DNA from: Gammaproteobacteria bacterium
GTDB lineage: Bacteria > Pseudomonadota > Gammaproteobacteria > Burkholderiales > Burkholderiaceae_C
Length of the DNA: 64,000 nucleotides
Assembly (NCBI GenBank): GCA_018815325.1
Contig: JAHIYE010000021.1
Location: 62,001-126,000 of the forward strand
Reading direction: 5' to 3'
Shown here one piece after another: positions 27,893 through 37,800 of the stretch (position 1 is the stretch's first letter; the number at the start of each line of letters is the position of its first letter). A program made the translations under genes and the position numbers. The notes beneath the pieces are model-generated. The model had not been told where the DNA came from. It saw only the letters and a program-made list of their open reading frames with translations, and made no database searches.

Positions 27893-28659
27893 GCTTGAAG
27901 ACCATTGCATTACTGGGATCCGTTGGCGGGGCGGGAACGACCACCCTGACGGCGCACCTTGCCGGAGCATTGTCAATGCTCAACCGGAAAACACTGTCCG
28001 TAGATTGGTGTCCTGACAATTTCCTGAGAATGCATTTCGGCATGTCGTTCGGTGACCGGCAAGGCTGGGCGCTGAACCTGCTGGAGCAAAGAGACTGGTA
28101 TGCCGCGGGTTATCAAAGCGATAGCGGTCTTGATTTTCTTCCATTTGGCCGTGTTGCCAATGATGATGAGCTGGAGCGATTGGTGGCCTGGATGAGGAGC
28201 AGCCCAAGCGTGTTTGCAGAGAAACTGGACACCTTGCAGATGCCGGCCGACACCATTGTGCTTTGTGACTGTCCTCGGGCGCCCTCGGCCCTGCGCAAGC
28301 AGCCAGTTGCAGCGGCAGACCTCGTTTTTGTCCTGGCAGCACCCGATCCCTTGTCGTATGGAGCTGCTGTCCAGCTGGCGGCTGAAATCAGTGACGCACA
28401 GCAAGTGGAAACTATAATCCTGTTAAACAAGTTTGACTCCACTCGTCGGCTTGATCGGGACATATCCGTGTTGCTCAACACCCAGCAGAAACAGCATCTT
28501 TCGCCAGTCCAAATTCACCGCGATGAGTCTGTGCGTGAGGCGCTTGCCTGCAAGCAGCTGGTTTTCGATTTTTCCCCCTCCAGTCAAGCTGCTTACGACT
28601 TCACGACACTGGCTACCTGGACCTTGGCGCGCCTTGGCCAAGCCACGGAGTCGGTTTGA
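27889..28659 (+). CDS. bcsQ: Cellulose synthase-associated ParA/MinD-like ATPase BcsQ
   Basis: A 256-aa MinD/ParA-type protein (SIMIBI ATPase) that with BcsR locates the cellulose synthase at the pole and stabilises the complex in enterobacteria. The nucleotide loop is GSVGGAGTTTLT: the usual Lys of GKT is replaced, as I also recall in E. coli BcsQ (GVGTTS). A switch-II-like Asp is in IVLCDCPRAPS. Start is GTG at 27889, coupled to bcsR; bcsA begins 6 nt after its stop. Confidence 0.93.
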   Translation: MSLKTIALLGSVGGAGTTTLTAHLAGALSMLNRKTLSVDWCPDNFLRMHFGMSFGDRQGWALNLLEQRDWYAAGYQSDSGLDFLPFGRVANDDELERLVAWMRSSPSVFAEKLDTLQMPADTIVLCDCPRAPSALRKQPVAAADLVFVLAAPDPLSYGAAVQLAAEISDAQQVETIILLNKFDSTRRLDRDISVLLNTQQKQHLSPVQIHRDESVREALACKQLVFDFSPSSQAAYDFTTLATWTLARLGQATESV

Positions 28660-28665
28660 GCTCCC

Positions 28666-31275
28666 GTGAGCACCATTTCCAACGGACCTTCTGGTCATCT
28701 TGAGCGCTTTCGGCGGGCGGTCGGCGTAGCTTCCGGGGCGTCATGGACAGGCACGTTACTGTCATGCCTGTTCCCGGATACGGTTTTGAGCTTTATCCGC
28801 AACTGGCCTATTCACCGCAGCAGGCTTTTCCCGCATGTCAAATGGGATGCACTTGGGCTTTCCGACTTGCTTCGGATTCCTTTGCAATTGATCTGGCTAA
28901 GTCTGTTTCGCCGTCCCGAATATCCTGTTGCCGGAGCCTCGTCTGTACCCGTCGCTGGGGCATCAGAGGCTGGCGGCCATGCCGCTTCTTCATCGAGGTC
29001 TGGCACCGGTGCTTACAAGGATACCGGCCTTTATCAAGGAGTCCGGCGCCGGCTTGGCCATGGGATAGCCAAACTGGAAAACATCTTGCGCACGCAGTTT
29101 CGCGCCTATGCTAGTCACAAGGTTTGGGACAACGCCCTGCTTCGTTACGGCGCATATACGCTGGCCACCTTGCTGGCTATCATGTGCATCACTACGCCGT
29201 TCAATACCATGTCGCAACTGGTATTTGTGTCCGTATTGATGCTCATCGCACTCCTAGTGCGGCGTATTCCCGGTCGCGTGCCGACTTTGCTGCTGGTCGT
29301 ACTGTCTTTGACCGCCTCGACCCGCTACCTCTGGTGGCGCATGGTCTATACCCTGAACTGGGATGCCAGCCTGGACCTGACCTGGGGCGTTGTCTTGTTG
29401 TGTGCCGAAATCTATACCTGGCTCATTCTGGTATTGGGCTATATGCAGACTACCTGGCCGTTGGAGAGAAAGCCACACCCCATGCCGGAGGATCCGCAGT
29501 CCTGGCCTGTGGTGGATGTGTATATCCCGACCTATAACGAGCCACTGAAGGTCGTGATCCCCACAGTGCTGGCGGCCCTGGGCATGGACTGGCCGCGCAA
29601 CAAGCTTCATATCTATCTGCTTGACGACGGGCGACGGGACGAATTCCGGGCCTTTGCCGCCGAGGTGGGGGTGGGCTACATCATTCGGCCAGACAACAAG
29701 CATGCCAAAGCCGGCAATCTGAACCACGCACTGAGCAAGACGGACGGTGAGTTCATCGCGATTTTTGATTGTGATCACGTTCCCACGCGCTCGTTTCTGC
29801 AAACCACCATGGGGGCATTCATTCACGAGTCCAGGCTGGCCCTGGTCCAGACTCCGCACCACTTCTATTCGCCGGATGCGTTTGAGAGAAATCTCGGGCT
29901 GTTCCGTCGGACCCCCAATGAGGGAGAGTTGTTCTACGGTGTGATTCAGGATTGCAACGATCTCTGGAATGCCACTTTTTTCTGTGGTTCCTGTGCTGTT
30001 ATCAAGCGTGAACCACTTGAACGCATCGGAGGTGTCGCGGTGGAAACCGTGACCGAGGATGCTCATACAGCGCTGAAGCTGCACAGGCTCGGGTACACGA
30101 CGGCCTATATCAACCTGGCACAGGCCGCAGGTCTGGCGACGGAAAGCCTGTCGGCGCATATCGGGCAGCGAATCCGCTGGGCGCGCGGCATGGCCCAGAT
30201 ATTCCGGATCGACAATCCGTTTTTCGGCAAGGGTTTGACGTGGGCGCAGCGCATCTGCTACAGCAATGCCATGCTTCACTTTTTGAATGGCGCGCCGCGG
30301 CTGATTTTCCTGACAGCTCCCCTGGCATTCCTGCTGTTTCATGCCTACATCATTTACACACCGGCTATCTATGTGCTTCTGTACGTGCTGCCGCATATGG
30401 TGCATGCCAACATCACCAATTCGAGAATTCAGGGCAAGCACAGACACTCGTTCTGGGCCGAGGTCTATGAAACCGTGCTTGCCTGGTACATTTTTCGACC
30501 GACAACCATGGCACTGATTGCCCCCCACAAGGGCAACTTCAATGTCACCGCCAAAGGGGGTCTCGTCAAGAAAAACTACTTCGACTGGACGATTTCTCTG
30601 CCCTATATGGTGATCGTCGGGCTCAATGTGCTGGGGTTTTCAGTGGGTATATGGCGCATGGTGTTTGGTCCGGTTGATGAAATTCCGACTACGCTATTGA
30701 ATATGGTCTGGACGATCTACAACCTGCTGTTGCTGGGGGCCGCCGTTTCGGTTGCAGCAGAAACCAGGCAATTGAGACGCTCGCACCGTGTGAAGGCGAA
30801 ACTGTCGTCAGCGCTCAGATTGCCCGGCGGGGGGCTCGTGCGCTGCGAAACAGTTGATTTTTCCGAGTCTGGCGCGGCCTTAGCCTATGAGGGGCCGGAG
30901 AAATTACAAGGGCAGCGCATCGACGTATCTCTCTGGCGAGGCGACGAAGAATTCTCCTTTCCTGCGGTCGTTGTGGGGCAGTCTCCGCATGTGCTTCGCA
31001 TCAGCTGGGAGTTGACCAGCCGAGCGCAGCAAGCGGATTTGGTGCAGTGCACCTTTGCACGTGCAGATGCCTGGGTCTCGTGGGCCGACGGCCGGATGCG
31101 TGATATGCCATTGCTGGGACTCAGGAAGGTGTTGTTGACCGGCGTGGAAGGCTACAGGCGGGTAACATCCTTTGCCATGCCGGCCACCGCAAAATCCATG
31201 ATCCGGATAATCGGTCCCGAGGGCTGGTTAGCCAGCCTCCTGCCACGCCTCCCCCTGCCAGTCCGCACTACCTGA
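28666..31275 (+). CDS. bcsA: Cellulose synthase catalytic subunit BcsA (UDP-forming)
   Basis: Family 2 glycosyltransferase that polymerises UDP-glucose into beta-1,4-glucan and pushes it through its own membrane channel. The 869-aa protein has an N-terminal extension, several membrane helices and the GT2 domain. Catalytic elements are all present: LLDDGRR, DxD as DCDH, TED and QRIRW (QxxRW), plus the gating loop FNVTAKGG. The C-terminal PilZ domain has the c-di-GMP motifs RRSHR (RxxxR) and DFSESG (DxSxxG), so the enzyme should need c-di-GMP. The start is GTG at 28666. Confidence 0.97.
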   Translation: MSTISNGPSGHLERFRRAVGVASGASWTGTLLSCLFPDTVLSFIRNWPIHRSRLFPHVKWDALGLSDLLRIPLQLIWLSLFRRPEYPVAGASSVPVAGASEAGGHAASSSRSGTGAYKDTGLYQGVRRRLGHGIAKLENILRTQFRAYASHKVWDNALLRYGAYTLATLLAIMCITTPFNTMSQLVFVSVLMLIALLVRRIPGRVPTLLLVVLSLTASTRYLWWRMVYTLNWDASLDLTWGVVLLCAEIYTWLILVLGYMQTTWPLERKPHPMPEDPQSWPVVDVYIPTYNEPLKVVIPTVLAALGMDWPRNKLHIYLLDDGRRDEFRAFAAEVGVGYIIRPDNKHAKAGNLNHALSKTDGEFIAIFDCDHVPTRSFLQTTMGAFIHESRLALVQTPHHFYSPDAFERNLGLFRRTPNEGELFYGVIQDCNDLWNATFFCGSCAVIKREPLERIGGVAVETVTEDAHTALKLHRLGYTTAYINLAQAAGLATESLSAHIGQRIRWARGMAQIFRIDNPFFGKGLTWAQRICYSNAMLHFLNGAPRLIFLTAPLAFLLFHAYIIYTPAIYVLLYVLPHMVHANITNSRIQGKHRHSFWAEVYETVLAWYIFRPTTMALIAPHKGNFNVTAKGGLVKKNYFDWTISLPYMVIVGLNVLGFSVGIWRMVFGPVDEIPTTLLNMVWTIYNLLLLGAAVSVAAETRQLRRSHRVKAKLSSALRLPGGGLVRCETVDFSESGAALAYEGPEKLQGQRIDVSLWRGDEEFSFPAVVVGQSPHVLRISWELTSRAQQADLVQCTFARADAWVSWADGRMRDMPLLGLRKVLLTGVEGYRRVTSFAMPATAKSMIRIIGPEGWLASLLPRLPLPVRTT

Positions 31276-31286
31276 TACCCATCACG

Positions 31287-33668
31287 ATGGATCTCTGTAC
31301 AAATACAACAAAAATGTTCCTGGCGAATTGGAAGACTCGTCCATGTCGCAGATTTCCCTTGGTCACGGCCATCCTGTTGATGGCCTTGCTATACGGGTTG
31401 GCACGCTCACCCGTCTGGGGAGCTGAACCGGGAGCCCAAAAACCAGCGGCGCAACTGACACAGGCCAAAGCAAAGGCAGGATCTGTCAATCCTGCGCCAG
31501 ATGCGAGCCCAGCTGAACCTGCCCGGGAAGAAACCCGGCGTCTGAGTTTCTCGACACTGATCAATCGCCCCGCGATGACCTTGCGCACCAGCAATGGAAG
31601 CTCCCGTGTGGACTTCAGCACGCGCTCCGACGAACTGGTGACCAGGGCTGTCCTCAAGCTCCGGTATGCCTACTCTCCGTCTTTGATCCCCAGTCAGTCG
31701 CAGATCAGGGTGTTGCTGAACGGGGAACTCATGAGCGTCCTTCCGGTCACGAAAGAGAATGCCGGGCGTATGCTGAGCCAGGATCTGGTGCTAGACCCCC
31801 GGTTTATTACGGGCTTCAACCAGTTGACGCTTGAATTTATCGGGCATTACGGCAATGAGTGTGAAGACCCACGGCATACCAGTCTTTGGGCGGACATCAG
31901 TGGCACCAGCGTGCTGGAGCTCAGCACCATTCCCCTGGCGCTGAAGCCGGATCTTGCTTCGCTGCCGGCGCCATTTTTTGATGACCACGACCGTGCCATC
32001 CTCAAACTGCCACATGTGTTTGCGGCCAAGCCGTCCTTTGAAACCCTGGCTGCAGCGGGGATCACCGCTTCCTGGTTCGGGAAGCTGGCTGCCTGGCGAG
32101 GCAGTCGATTCCCCGCTTATCTGGATGCCATGCCAAAGGGTCATGTGGTTGCATTTGCCACCAATGCAGAGCGACCGGCATTTCTTTCCGAACTGCCCGA
32201 ATTCAAGGGAGCTGGTTTGTCGATCATGACGAATCCGGCCGATGGCATTTCGAAAGTGTTGCTGGTCAGCGGGCGCGATGCAAGCGATCTCAAAATGGCC
32301 GCAACGTCACTGGTATTGGGCAAGAGCGTGATGTCCGGGGTGAACGTGAACATTGCCCAGTCGACTTTGGCGGCGCCACGCAAGGCTTACGATGCCCCCA
32401 ACTGGGTCCGTCTGGACCGGCCGATGAAATTCGGTGAGCTGGTGGAGTCTGTGCAGCAACTTGAGGTCTCGGGCCATGAGTCGTCGCCCATTCGCATCAA
32501 CTTCAGAGTGCCACCCGATCTTTTCCCGTGGCATGGCCAAAGTGTCCCGGTGGATCTCAAATACCGCTATACCGCGCCGATTCGAAGCGGTGAGTCCCGA
32601 TTGGTCATGGGCATCAATGACGAGTTTGTGCAAGGCTTCAATCTCCGGTCTTCGGGTGAAGGCGGGAGCAGTGGCAAGTCGCTCTTGCCGTTCCTGGACC
32701 AGAAGGGTCTGATGGCAGAGCGCAGCGATGCGCAAATCCCAGCCTACAAGCTGGGGGCCAGAAACCAGATGCAGTACGCGTTTACCTTTACCTATCACGG
32801 CGAAGGTGTGTGTCGCGATACGCAGGTGGAAAACGCTCGGGCCATGATTGATCCTGATTCAACCATCGACTTCTCCGGCCTCCCACACTACACGGAGCTG
32901 CCCAACCTGGGCTATTTTGTGCAAACAGGTTTTCCGTTCAGCAAGTATGCTGATCTTGCGCAGACAACGGTCGTCATGCCGCAACAGGCAAGTGCTTTCG
33001 ACATCGAAACCATGCTTACCCTGCTTGGCCGACTGGGCGAATCAACTGGGTATCCAGCGACCCGGGTTACGGTCACTGGCGCGCAGGACGAGGCCGCATT
33101 CAAGGATCGTGACCTGATCCTGATTGGGGCCTCCCCCAATCAAACGCTCCTGGATAAATGGGGTGCGCAGTTACCTGCGGTCATCTCTGGCCCGAACAGA
33201 AGAATCAGCCAGCCCGTTCATGGTGTGAGCTTTCTCTATGACTGGCTGGGATTTGGAACCAAGCCCAACACCGAGGTGGCAACCCAGGAGAACATTCAGG
33301 GAACGGGGGCGTTGGCAGCTTTGCTGGGTTTCCAGTCCCCTGTAACACCTGGACGCAGTGTGGTGGCGGTTACCGCGGTGCAGGATAAGGGCTTGCTGCA
33401 GGTGCTGGATGTCTTGGCGGATGAGGGTCTGGCAAGGACCATGGCGGGCAGTACTGTTTTTATCCGGGGAGGAAAACCCGAAAGCATTCTGGTTGGCCCG
33501 ACGTATTCGGTGGGCGAGATACCGTTATGGATGAGGGGCGGCTACTGGCTTAGCCAGCATCCCCGGATAGCCACCATGCTGACGGTGGTGGGTGCGATCC
33601 TGCTGGTGTACCTGCTTTGGCGAATCCTCAAGCTGATCATCCGACGCCGTACTCTCCCTGGAACATGA
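31287..33668 (+). CDS. bcsB: Cellulose synthase periplasmic subunit BcsB (first copy)
   Basis: Periplasmic carbohydrate-binding partner of BcsA that guides the emerging glucan. The 793-aa protein has an N-terminal signal/membrane segment, two carbohydrate-binding/flavodoxin-like repeats and a C-terminal membrane anchor (LTVVGAILLVYLLW) followed by basic residues. Family segments include SRVDFSTRSDELVTRA, the EFIGHYGNECEDP block and VCRDTQVENA. It follows bcsA by 11 nt and overlaps bcsZ by ATGA. Because it directly follows bcsA it is probably the core BcsB. A second full-length paralogue lies at the end of the operon. Confidence 0.95.
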   Translation: MDLCTNTTKMFLANWKTRPCRRFPLVTAILLMALLYGLARSPVWGAEPGAQKPAAQLTQAKAKAGSVNPAPDASPAEPAREETRRLSFSTLINRPAMTLRTSNGSSRVDFSTRSDELVTRAVLKLRYAYSPSLIPSQSQIRVLLNGELMSVLPVTKENAGRMLSQDLVLDPRFITGFNQLTLEFIGHYGNECEDPRHTSLWADISGTSVLELSTIPLALKPDLASLPAPFFDDHDRAILKLPHVFAAKPSFETLAAAGITASWFGKLAAWRGSRFPAYLDAMPKGHVVAFATNAERPAFLSELPEFKGAGLSIMTNPADGISKVLLVSGRDASDLKMAATSLVLGKSVMSGVNVNIAQSTLAAPRKAYDAPNWVRLDRPMKFGELVESVQQLEVSGHESSPIRINFRVPPDLFPWHGQSVPVDLKYRYTAPIRSGESRLVMGINDEFVQGFNLRSSGEGGSSGKSLLPFLDQKGLMAERSDAQIPAYKLGARNQMQYAFTFTYHGEGVCRDTQVENARAMIDPDSTIDFSGLPHYTELPNLGYFVQTGFPFSKYADLAQTTVVMPQQASAFDIETMLTLLGRLGESTGYPATRVTVTGAQDEAAFKDRDLILIGASPNQTLLDKWGAQLPAVISGPNRRISQPVHGVSFLYDWLGFGTKPNTEVATQENIQGTGALAALLGFQSPVTPGRSVVAVTAVQDKGLLQVLDVLADEGLARTMAGSTVFIRGGKPESILVGPTYSVGEIPLWMRGGYWLSQHPRIATMLTVVGAILLVYLLWRILKLIIRRRTLPGT

Positions 33669-34813
33669 TGGTTTTGTCATCAGCCAGGATCTCCAGGATC
33701 CTGTTTTGCATAGCCTTCATCGTCATGTTCCCGATGGGGGCCCACGCTGCTGTCTGCAAGACATGGCAAGGGTGGGAGAACTTCAAGACGCGTTTCATCA
33801 GTGAGGGTGGCAGGGTGATTGACCCGTCCACTGCCGCACTTGCGACAACATCAGAAGGACAGTCGTACGCACTTTTGTTTGCATTGATTGCCAATGATCG
33901 TGCCCAGTTTGTAAAAATTCTCGAATGGACGGAGAACAACCTGGCAGAGGGTGATCTGACGGCCCGTCTGCCTGCATGGCTCTGGGGGCGCCGGGATAAT
34001 GGCAGTTGGGGTGTGATGGATGCGAACGCGGCATCGGATGCTGACCTGTGGATTGCATATGCCCTGGCCGAGGCCGGCCGGCTGTGGATGGTCCCGAAAT
34101 ACACGGCACTCGCGCAGTTGATCGCCGATCGCGTCCTGCGCGAAGAAACCCTTGTGGTTCAAGGGCTGGGGCGGGTTTTGTTGCCAGGCCCGGTGGGTTT
34201 TCGGCCCGAACCTGGGGTGGTTCGTCTCAATCCCAGCTATTTACCTATTCAATTACTGCGCCGGTTTGCCGAACTTTTCCCGCACCCTGACTGGAAACTT
34301 CTGCTCAGAACCTCGGTAGAGGTATTGCACAGGTCAGCCCCCCAGGGGTTCGCGCCTGACTGGGTGATTTACCGGTCTGATACGGGCTTCCAGCTGGATG
34401 CCGAGTCCAAGGGGGAAGGCGGTTACAACGCCATCCGCGTCTACCTGTGGGCCGGCATGCTTGCGCCAGGAGAGGCCGAGCGCTCGAAGTTGTTGAATCG
34501 CTTCCTGGCCATGGCTCGGCAAGTGGAAGTCACGGGCGTGCCACCGTTGATGGTGGCAAGCCGTGAAGGCACGGCCTCGGGCGTGGGGCCGGCAGGCTTT
34601 TCGGGTGCCTTGCTGCCATTTCTGGCGGCGATTCGTCGGCCTGATGCGGTTCGCCAGCAACGGATTCGGCTGGATGCCAGAATGCCACAGGATAGATCGG
34701 ACAATTACTACGATCAGGTTCTGACGCTTTTCGGCTTAGGATGGATTGACGGTCACTTCCGCTTCGAAAGCAATGGCACCCTGTCGCCAAGATGGACATG
34801 CGCAGAAAACTGA
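33665..34813 (+). CDS. bcsZ: Periplasmic endo-1,4-beta-glucanase BcsZ (GH8)
   Basis: Cellulase of glycoside hydrolase family 8 that trims glucan and is needed for normal cellulose export. From ATG 33665 (overlapping the bcsB stop) the protein has a signal peptide ending near AHA before AVCKTWQGW. The GH8 catalytic acid is in TSEGQSYALL, and later conserved parts are DADLWIAYAL and AGMLAPG. Length of 382 aa is normal. Its 3' end overlaps bcsC by 22 nt. The bcsB-Z-C order is the standard one. Confidence 0.94.
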   Translation: MMVLSSARISRILFCIAFIVMFPMGAHAAVCKTWQGWENFKTRFISEGGRVIDPSTAALATTSEGQSYALLFALIANDRAQFVKILEWTENNLAEGDLTARLPAWLWGRRDNGSWGVMDANAASDADLWIAYALAEAGRLWMVPKYTALAQLIADRVLREETLVVQGLGRVLLPGPVGFRPEPGVVRLNPSYLPIQLLRRFAELFPHPDWKLLLRTSVEVLHRSAPQGFAPDWVIYRSDTGFQLDAESKGEGGYNAIRVYLWAGMLAPGEAERSKLLNRFLAMARQVEVTGVPPLMVASREGTASGVGPAGFSGALLPFLAAIRRPDAVRQQRIRLDARMPQDRSDNYYDQVLTLFGLGWIDGHFRFESNGTLSPRWTCAEN

Positions 34814-37800
34814 AAACGATAGCGATGTTGCTGGGCTTGGGCCTGACCGCACAGTCGTCTCTCTGCGCCAGCCCAGAGGAGGCCGCGTCAAAAAACGCAT
34901 CCTCTGAGCCCCTTGTGCCAGCAGTCTCGGCCATTGCTTCGCTGCTGGCGCAGGCCAGGTTATGGGAGGCCCGTGGTCGTGATGATCTGGTCGGGGAGGC
35001 GCTGGAGAAGTTGCTGGCCATTGCCCCGAATCATCCGGAGGCGCTGACGCAACAGGCCTTGCTGGAAATTCGCAAACAACAGCCAGACAATGCCAGGCAG
35101 ACGCTGGCGCGGCTGCGGCAATTGAGTCCGCAGTATCCTGGCGTTGTACAAATAGAAACACTGCTACGTCTGGAGAGTCGGGATTCGGCGCGCTTGCAGC
35201 AAGCCCGGAGTTTCATCCGCAATGGCAAACCAGAAGAAGCCCTGGCGATCCTGAAGGCGATTTATCCTGCCGGGCCACCCACGCCGGCTCTTGCTCTTGA
35301 GTACTGGCAGGTTGTCGGTGATACGGTCAATGGTTGGGATGCCGCGCTGAAAGGGCTGCAAGACCTGCAGTCGAAGTATCCGGACGATGCGCGTTACAAG
35401 CTTGCACTGGCTGAGCATGTCCTGTCCAGACAACCGAATGACAGGACAGCGCTTGAGCGGCTGTCCGAATTGGCAAAGAACCCGGAAACCGAGAGGGCTG
35501 CGCGTGCCGTGTGGCGACGCGCCATGTTGCGACTCGGTGATTCGGCAGGCACCATTCCTTTGATACAGCAATACCTGGAGCAGGAGCCAGTGGAGGATAC
35601 GGCTGTTCGGGAGCGATTGGTCAATATCCAGAAGGCCATCGCAGCGCAGCGCAGGTTGCAGACGGACCCCTACTATCAGGCGGGACAACGCGGGCTGGCC
35701 TCTCTGGAGGCCAACAAGCTTGATGAAGCCGACAACTTGTTGAAGCAATCCCTCGCCGGCCGGCCCCGGGATTCGGCCGTGGTCGGCGGACTCGGGCTGC
35801 TCAGAATGCGTCAAGGGAGGCATGCCGAGGCGGAAGCGTATTTTCAGCAAGCATTGTCTCTGGAGCCAAACAGCAACCAGTGGAAAAGCCTGATTCAAAC
35901 GGCACGCTTCTGGGGGCTGATGCGCCAGGCCTCCGATGCCAGTGAACAACTCGACTTCAAGCTGGCGTTGACCCGCTTGCAGAATGCACTGGCGATGAAT
36001 CCCCGTGAGCCCGCAGCATTGACGGCTTTGGCTCGGGTGCATACGGCGCTGGGGCAGTCTGCGCAGGCTGAAAAAGCATGGCTGGAGGCCTTGCGTTATG
36101 AGCCGGCCAACATCGGTGCCCTGACCGGTCTTGCGGGGCTTTATCTTCAAAGTGGGCGTGAGAATGCTATTGATGCATTGCTGAGCAGTCTTGACAAGAC
36201 GCAGCGGGATCAGGTCAACGCATCGATCAATGCGGCGCGTGCCTCCGCGCTCAAGGCAAAGGCTGATGTGCTCATTGAAAAGGGCGATCGTGAACAAGCG
36301 ATCACGCTGCTGGAGCAGGCGGCTCTTTATGACAGGAATGATCCCTGGCTGCGACACAGTCTTGGCCGTTTGTATCTGGAGAAGGGACAGCCTGAAAAAG
36401 TCGAGCCGCTCTTTGCCGAGTTGTTGAAACGCAGCTCCAGCGATGCTGCTGTTCATTACGCCTACGCCTTGTTGCAGGCCAACCAGGACAGGCGACAGGC
36501 CGCGCTCGCCACGCTTGAGCCGATCGCGGATCAGGATCGCAATGCGAGCATGGTCAGTTTGCAGCGCGACCTGTGGGTTGGTCTGGTACTGGAGCGTGCC
36601 CGTGCGCAGGCCCAGCGCGGACGCAGTCGAGTGGCTGCAGAAATGCTTGACAAGGCGCAGCGGCTGGTGGGCAATGACCCCGAGCGCTCGCTCGATCTTG
36701 CCGGCGCACGCATCGATGTGGGTGATGCGCAAGGCGCGCAGCGTATCCTCAAGACCCTGGATGACACCAAGCCCCCGTCCATTGCATGGGCACTGCGACA
36801 TGCAAGGCTGACGGCGGCATCCAGTGACAAGGCGGATATCCAGCCCCTGATCAACCGCCTGTCTGCCATGCCGCTTGATTCCCAACAACAGGATGAACTG
36901 AGGGATATACAGCTTAACCATGTCCTGCAGCAGGCAGAGACGCAGCGTGCGGGAAACCACTTGCAGGCAGCCTTGGATCTGGTAAGGCCCTGGCGGGAAA
37001 AGTATCCACTTGAAGACCGGTTGCTGGCTCGGGAAGCCGGCTACCTTCGCAGCTTGGGGCGGCGTGAAGATGCCCTGTGGCGCTATCAGCAGCTTCAGAC
37101 TTTGCAACCGAAGAGCAGGGATGTTGCCAATGCCATCATCGAACTCAAAATTCAGACCGGCGATCTGGCGGACGCACGACGCCTGATTCAGGATGAGACA
37201 GATCATCTAGACGGAGCAACGGATGACCAGCTGAGTGATCTTGTCGCTGCGCGGCTCGATCTGGAGGATTATCAGGAAGCGGCGCGCCTGGTGAGGCTTG
37301 CGATCGAGAAGAACCCGAAAAATCCTCGCGCGTTGGCCTATGCCAGCCGGCTGACCAGACAAGAAGGCCGGGTGGATGAGGCCATCAATTTGCTGCAACA
37401 GTCGCAGTCGATCTATTTTGCGGGCCTGAATCCGAAGGCGCCTGCCACCCTGTCCACCTTGCGTCTTCTGCCTGCAAGCCAGGAGCCGGAGGCGGAAACG
37501 CTGGTCGTGGTCGAACCGCCGCCGCCAACTGTGCTTGCCAATCTGGAGCCCAGTTATACCTACCGGAATCTGGCAGAAATGCTGGATCAGAAAACAGGCT
37601 GGATTGCCACATCCTTAGATCAACGCAACCGAACCGGTACGCCTGGTGTCTCCCAGTATTCGGCAACGGAGATTCCTGTCGAATGGAAACTTCCACAGGA
37701 TCGCAACGGGCGCTTGACACTCCACGCAGACTTTGTGAGCCTGAATGCAGGAGCGCTTGATCTTGCCGCATCCAGAAACAGTTTTGGCAGCGCGGCACTT

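Noticed and set aside
29254-30528. Minus-strand frame of 424 codons opposite bcsA
   Set aside because: The plus frame has every BcsA catalytic motif; the minus product is His/Gln/Arg-rich with no domain.
35164-37206. Long minus-strand open frame of 680 codons opposite bcsC
   Set aside because: Shadow of the GC-rich TPR region; no ribosome site, no family-like sequence, and the plus frame is a clear BcsC.
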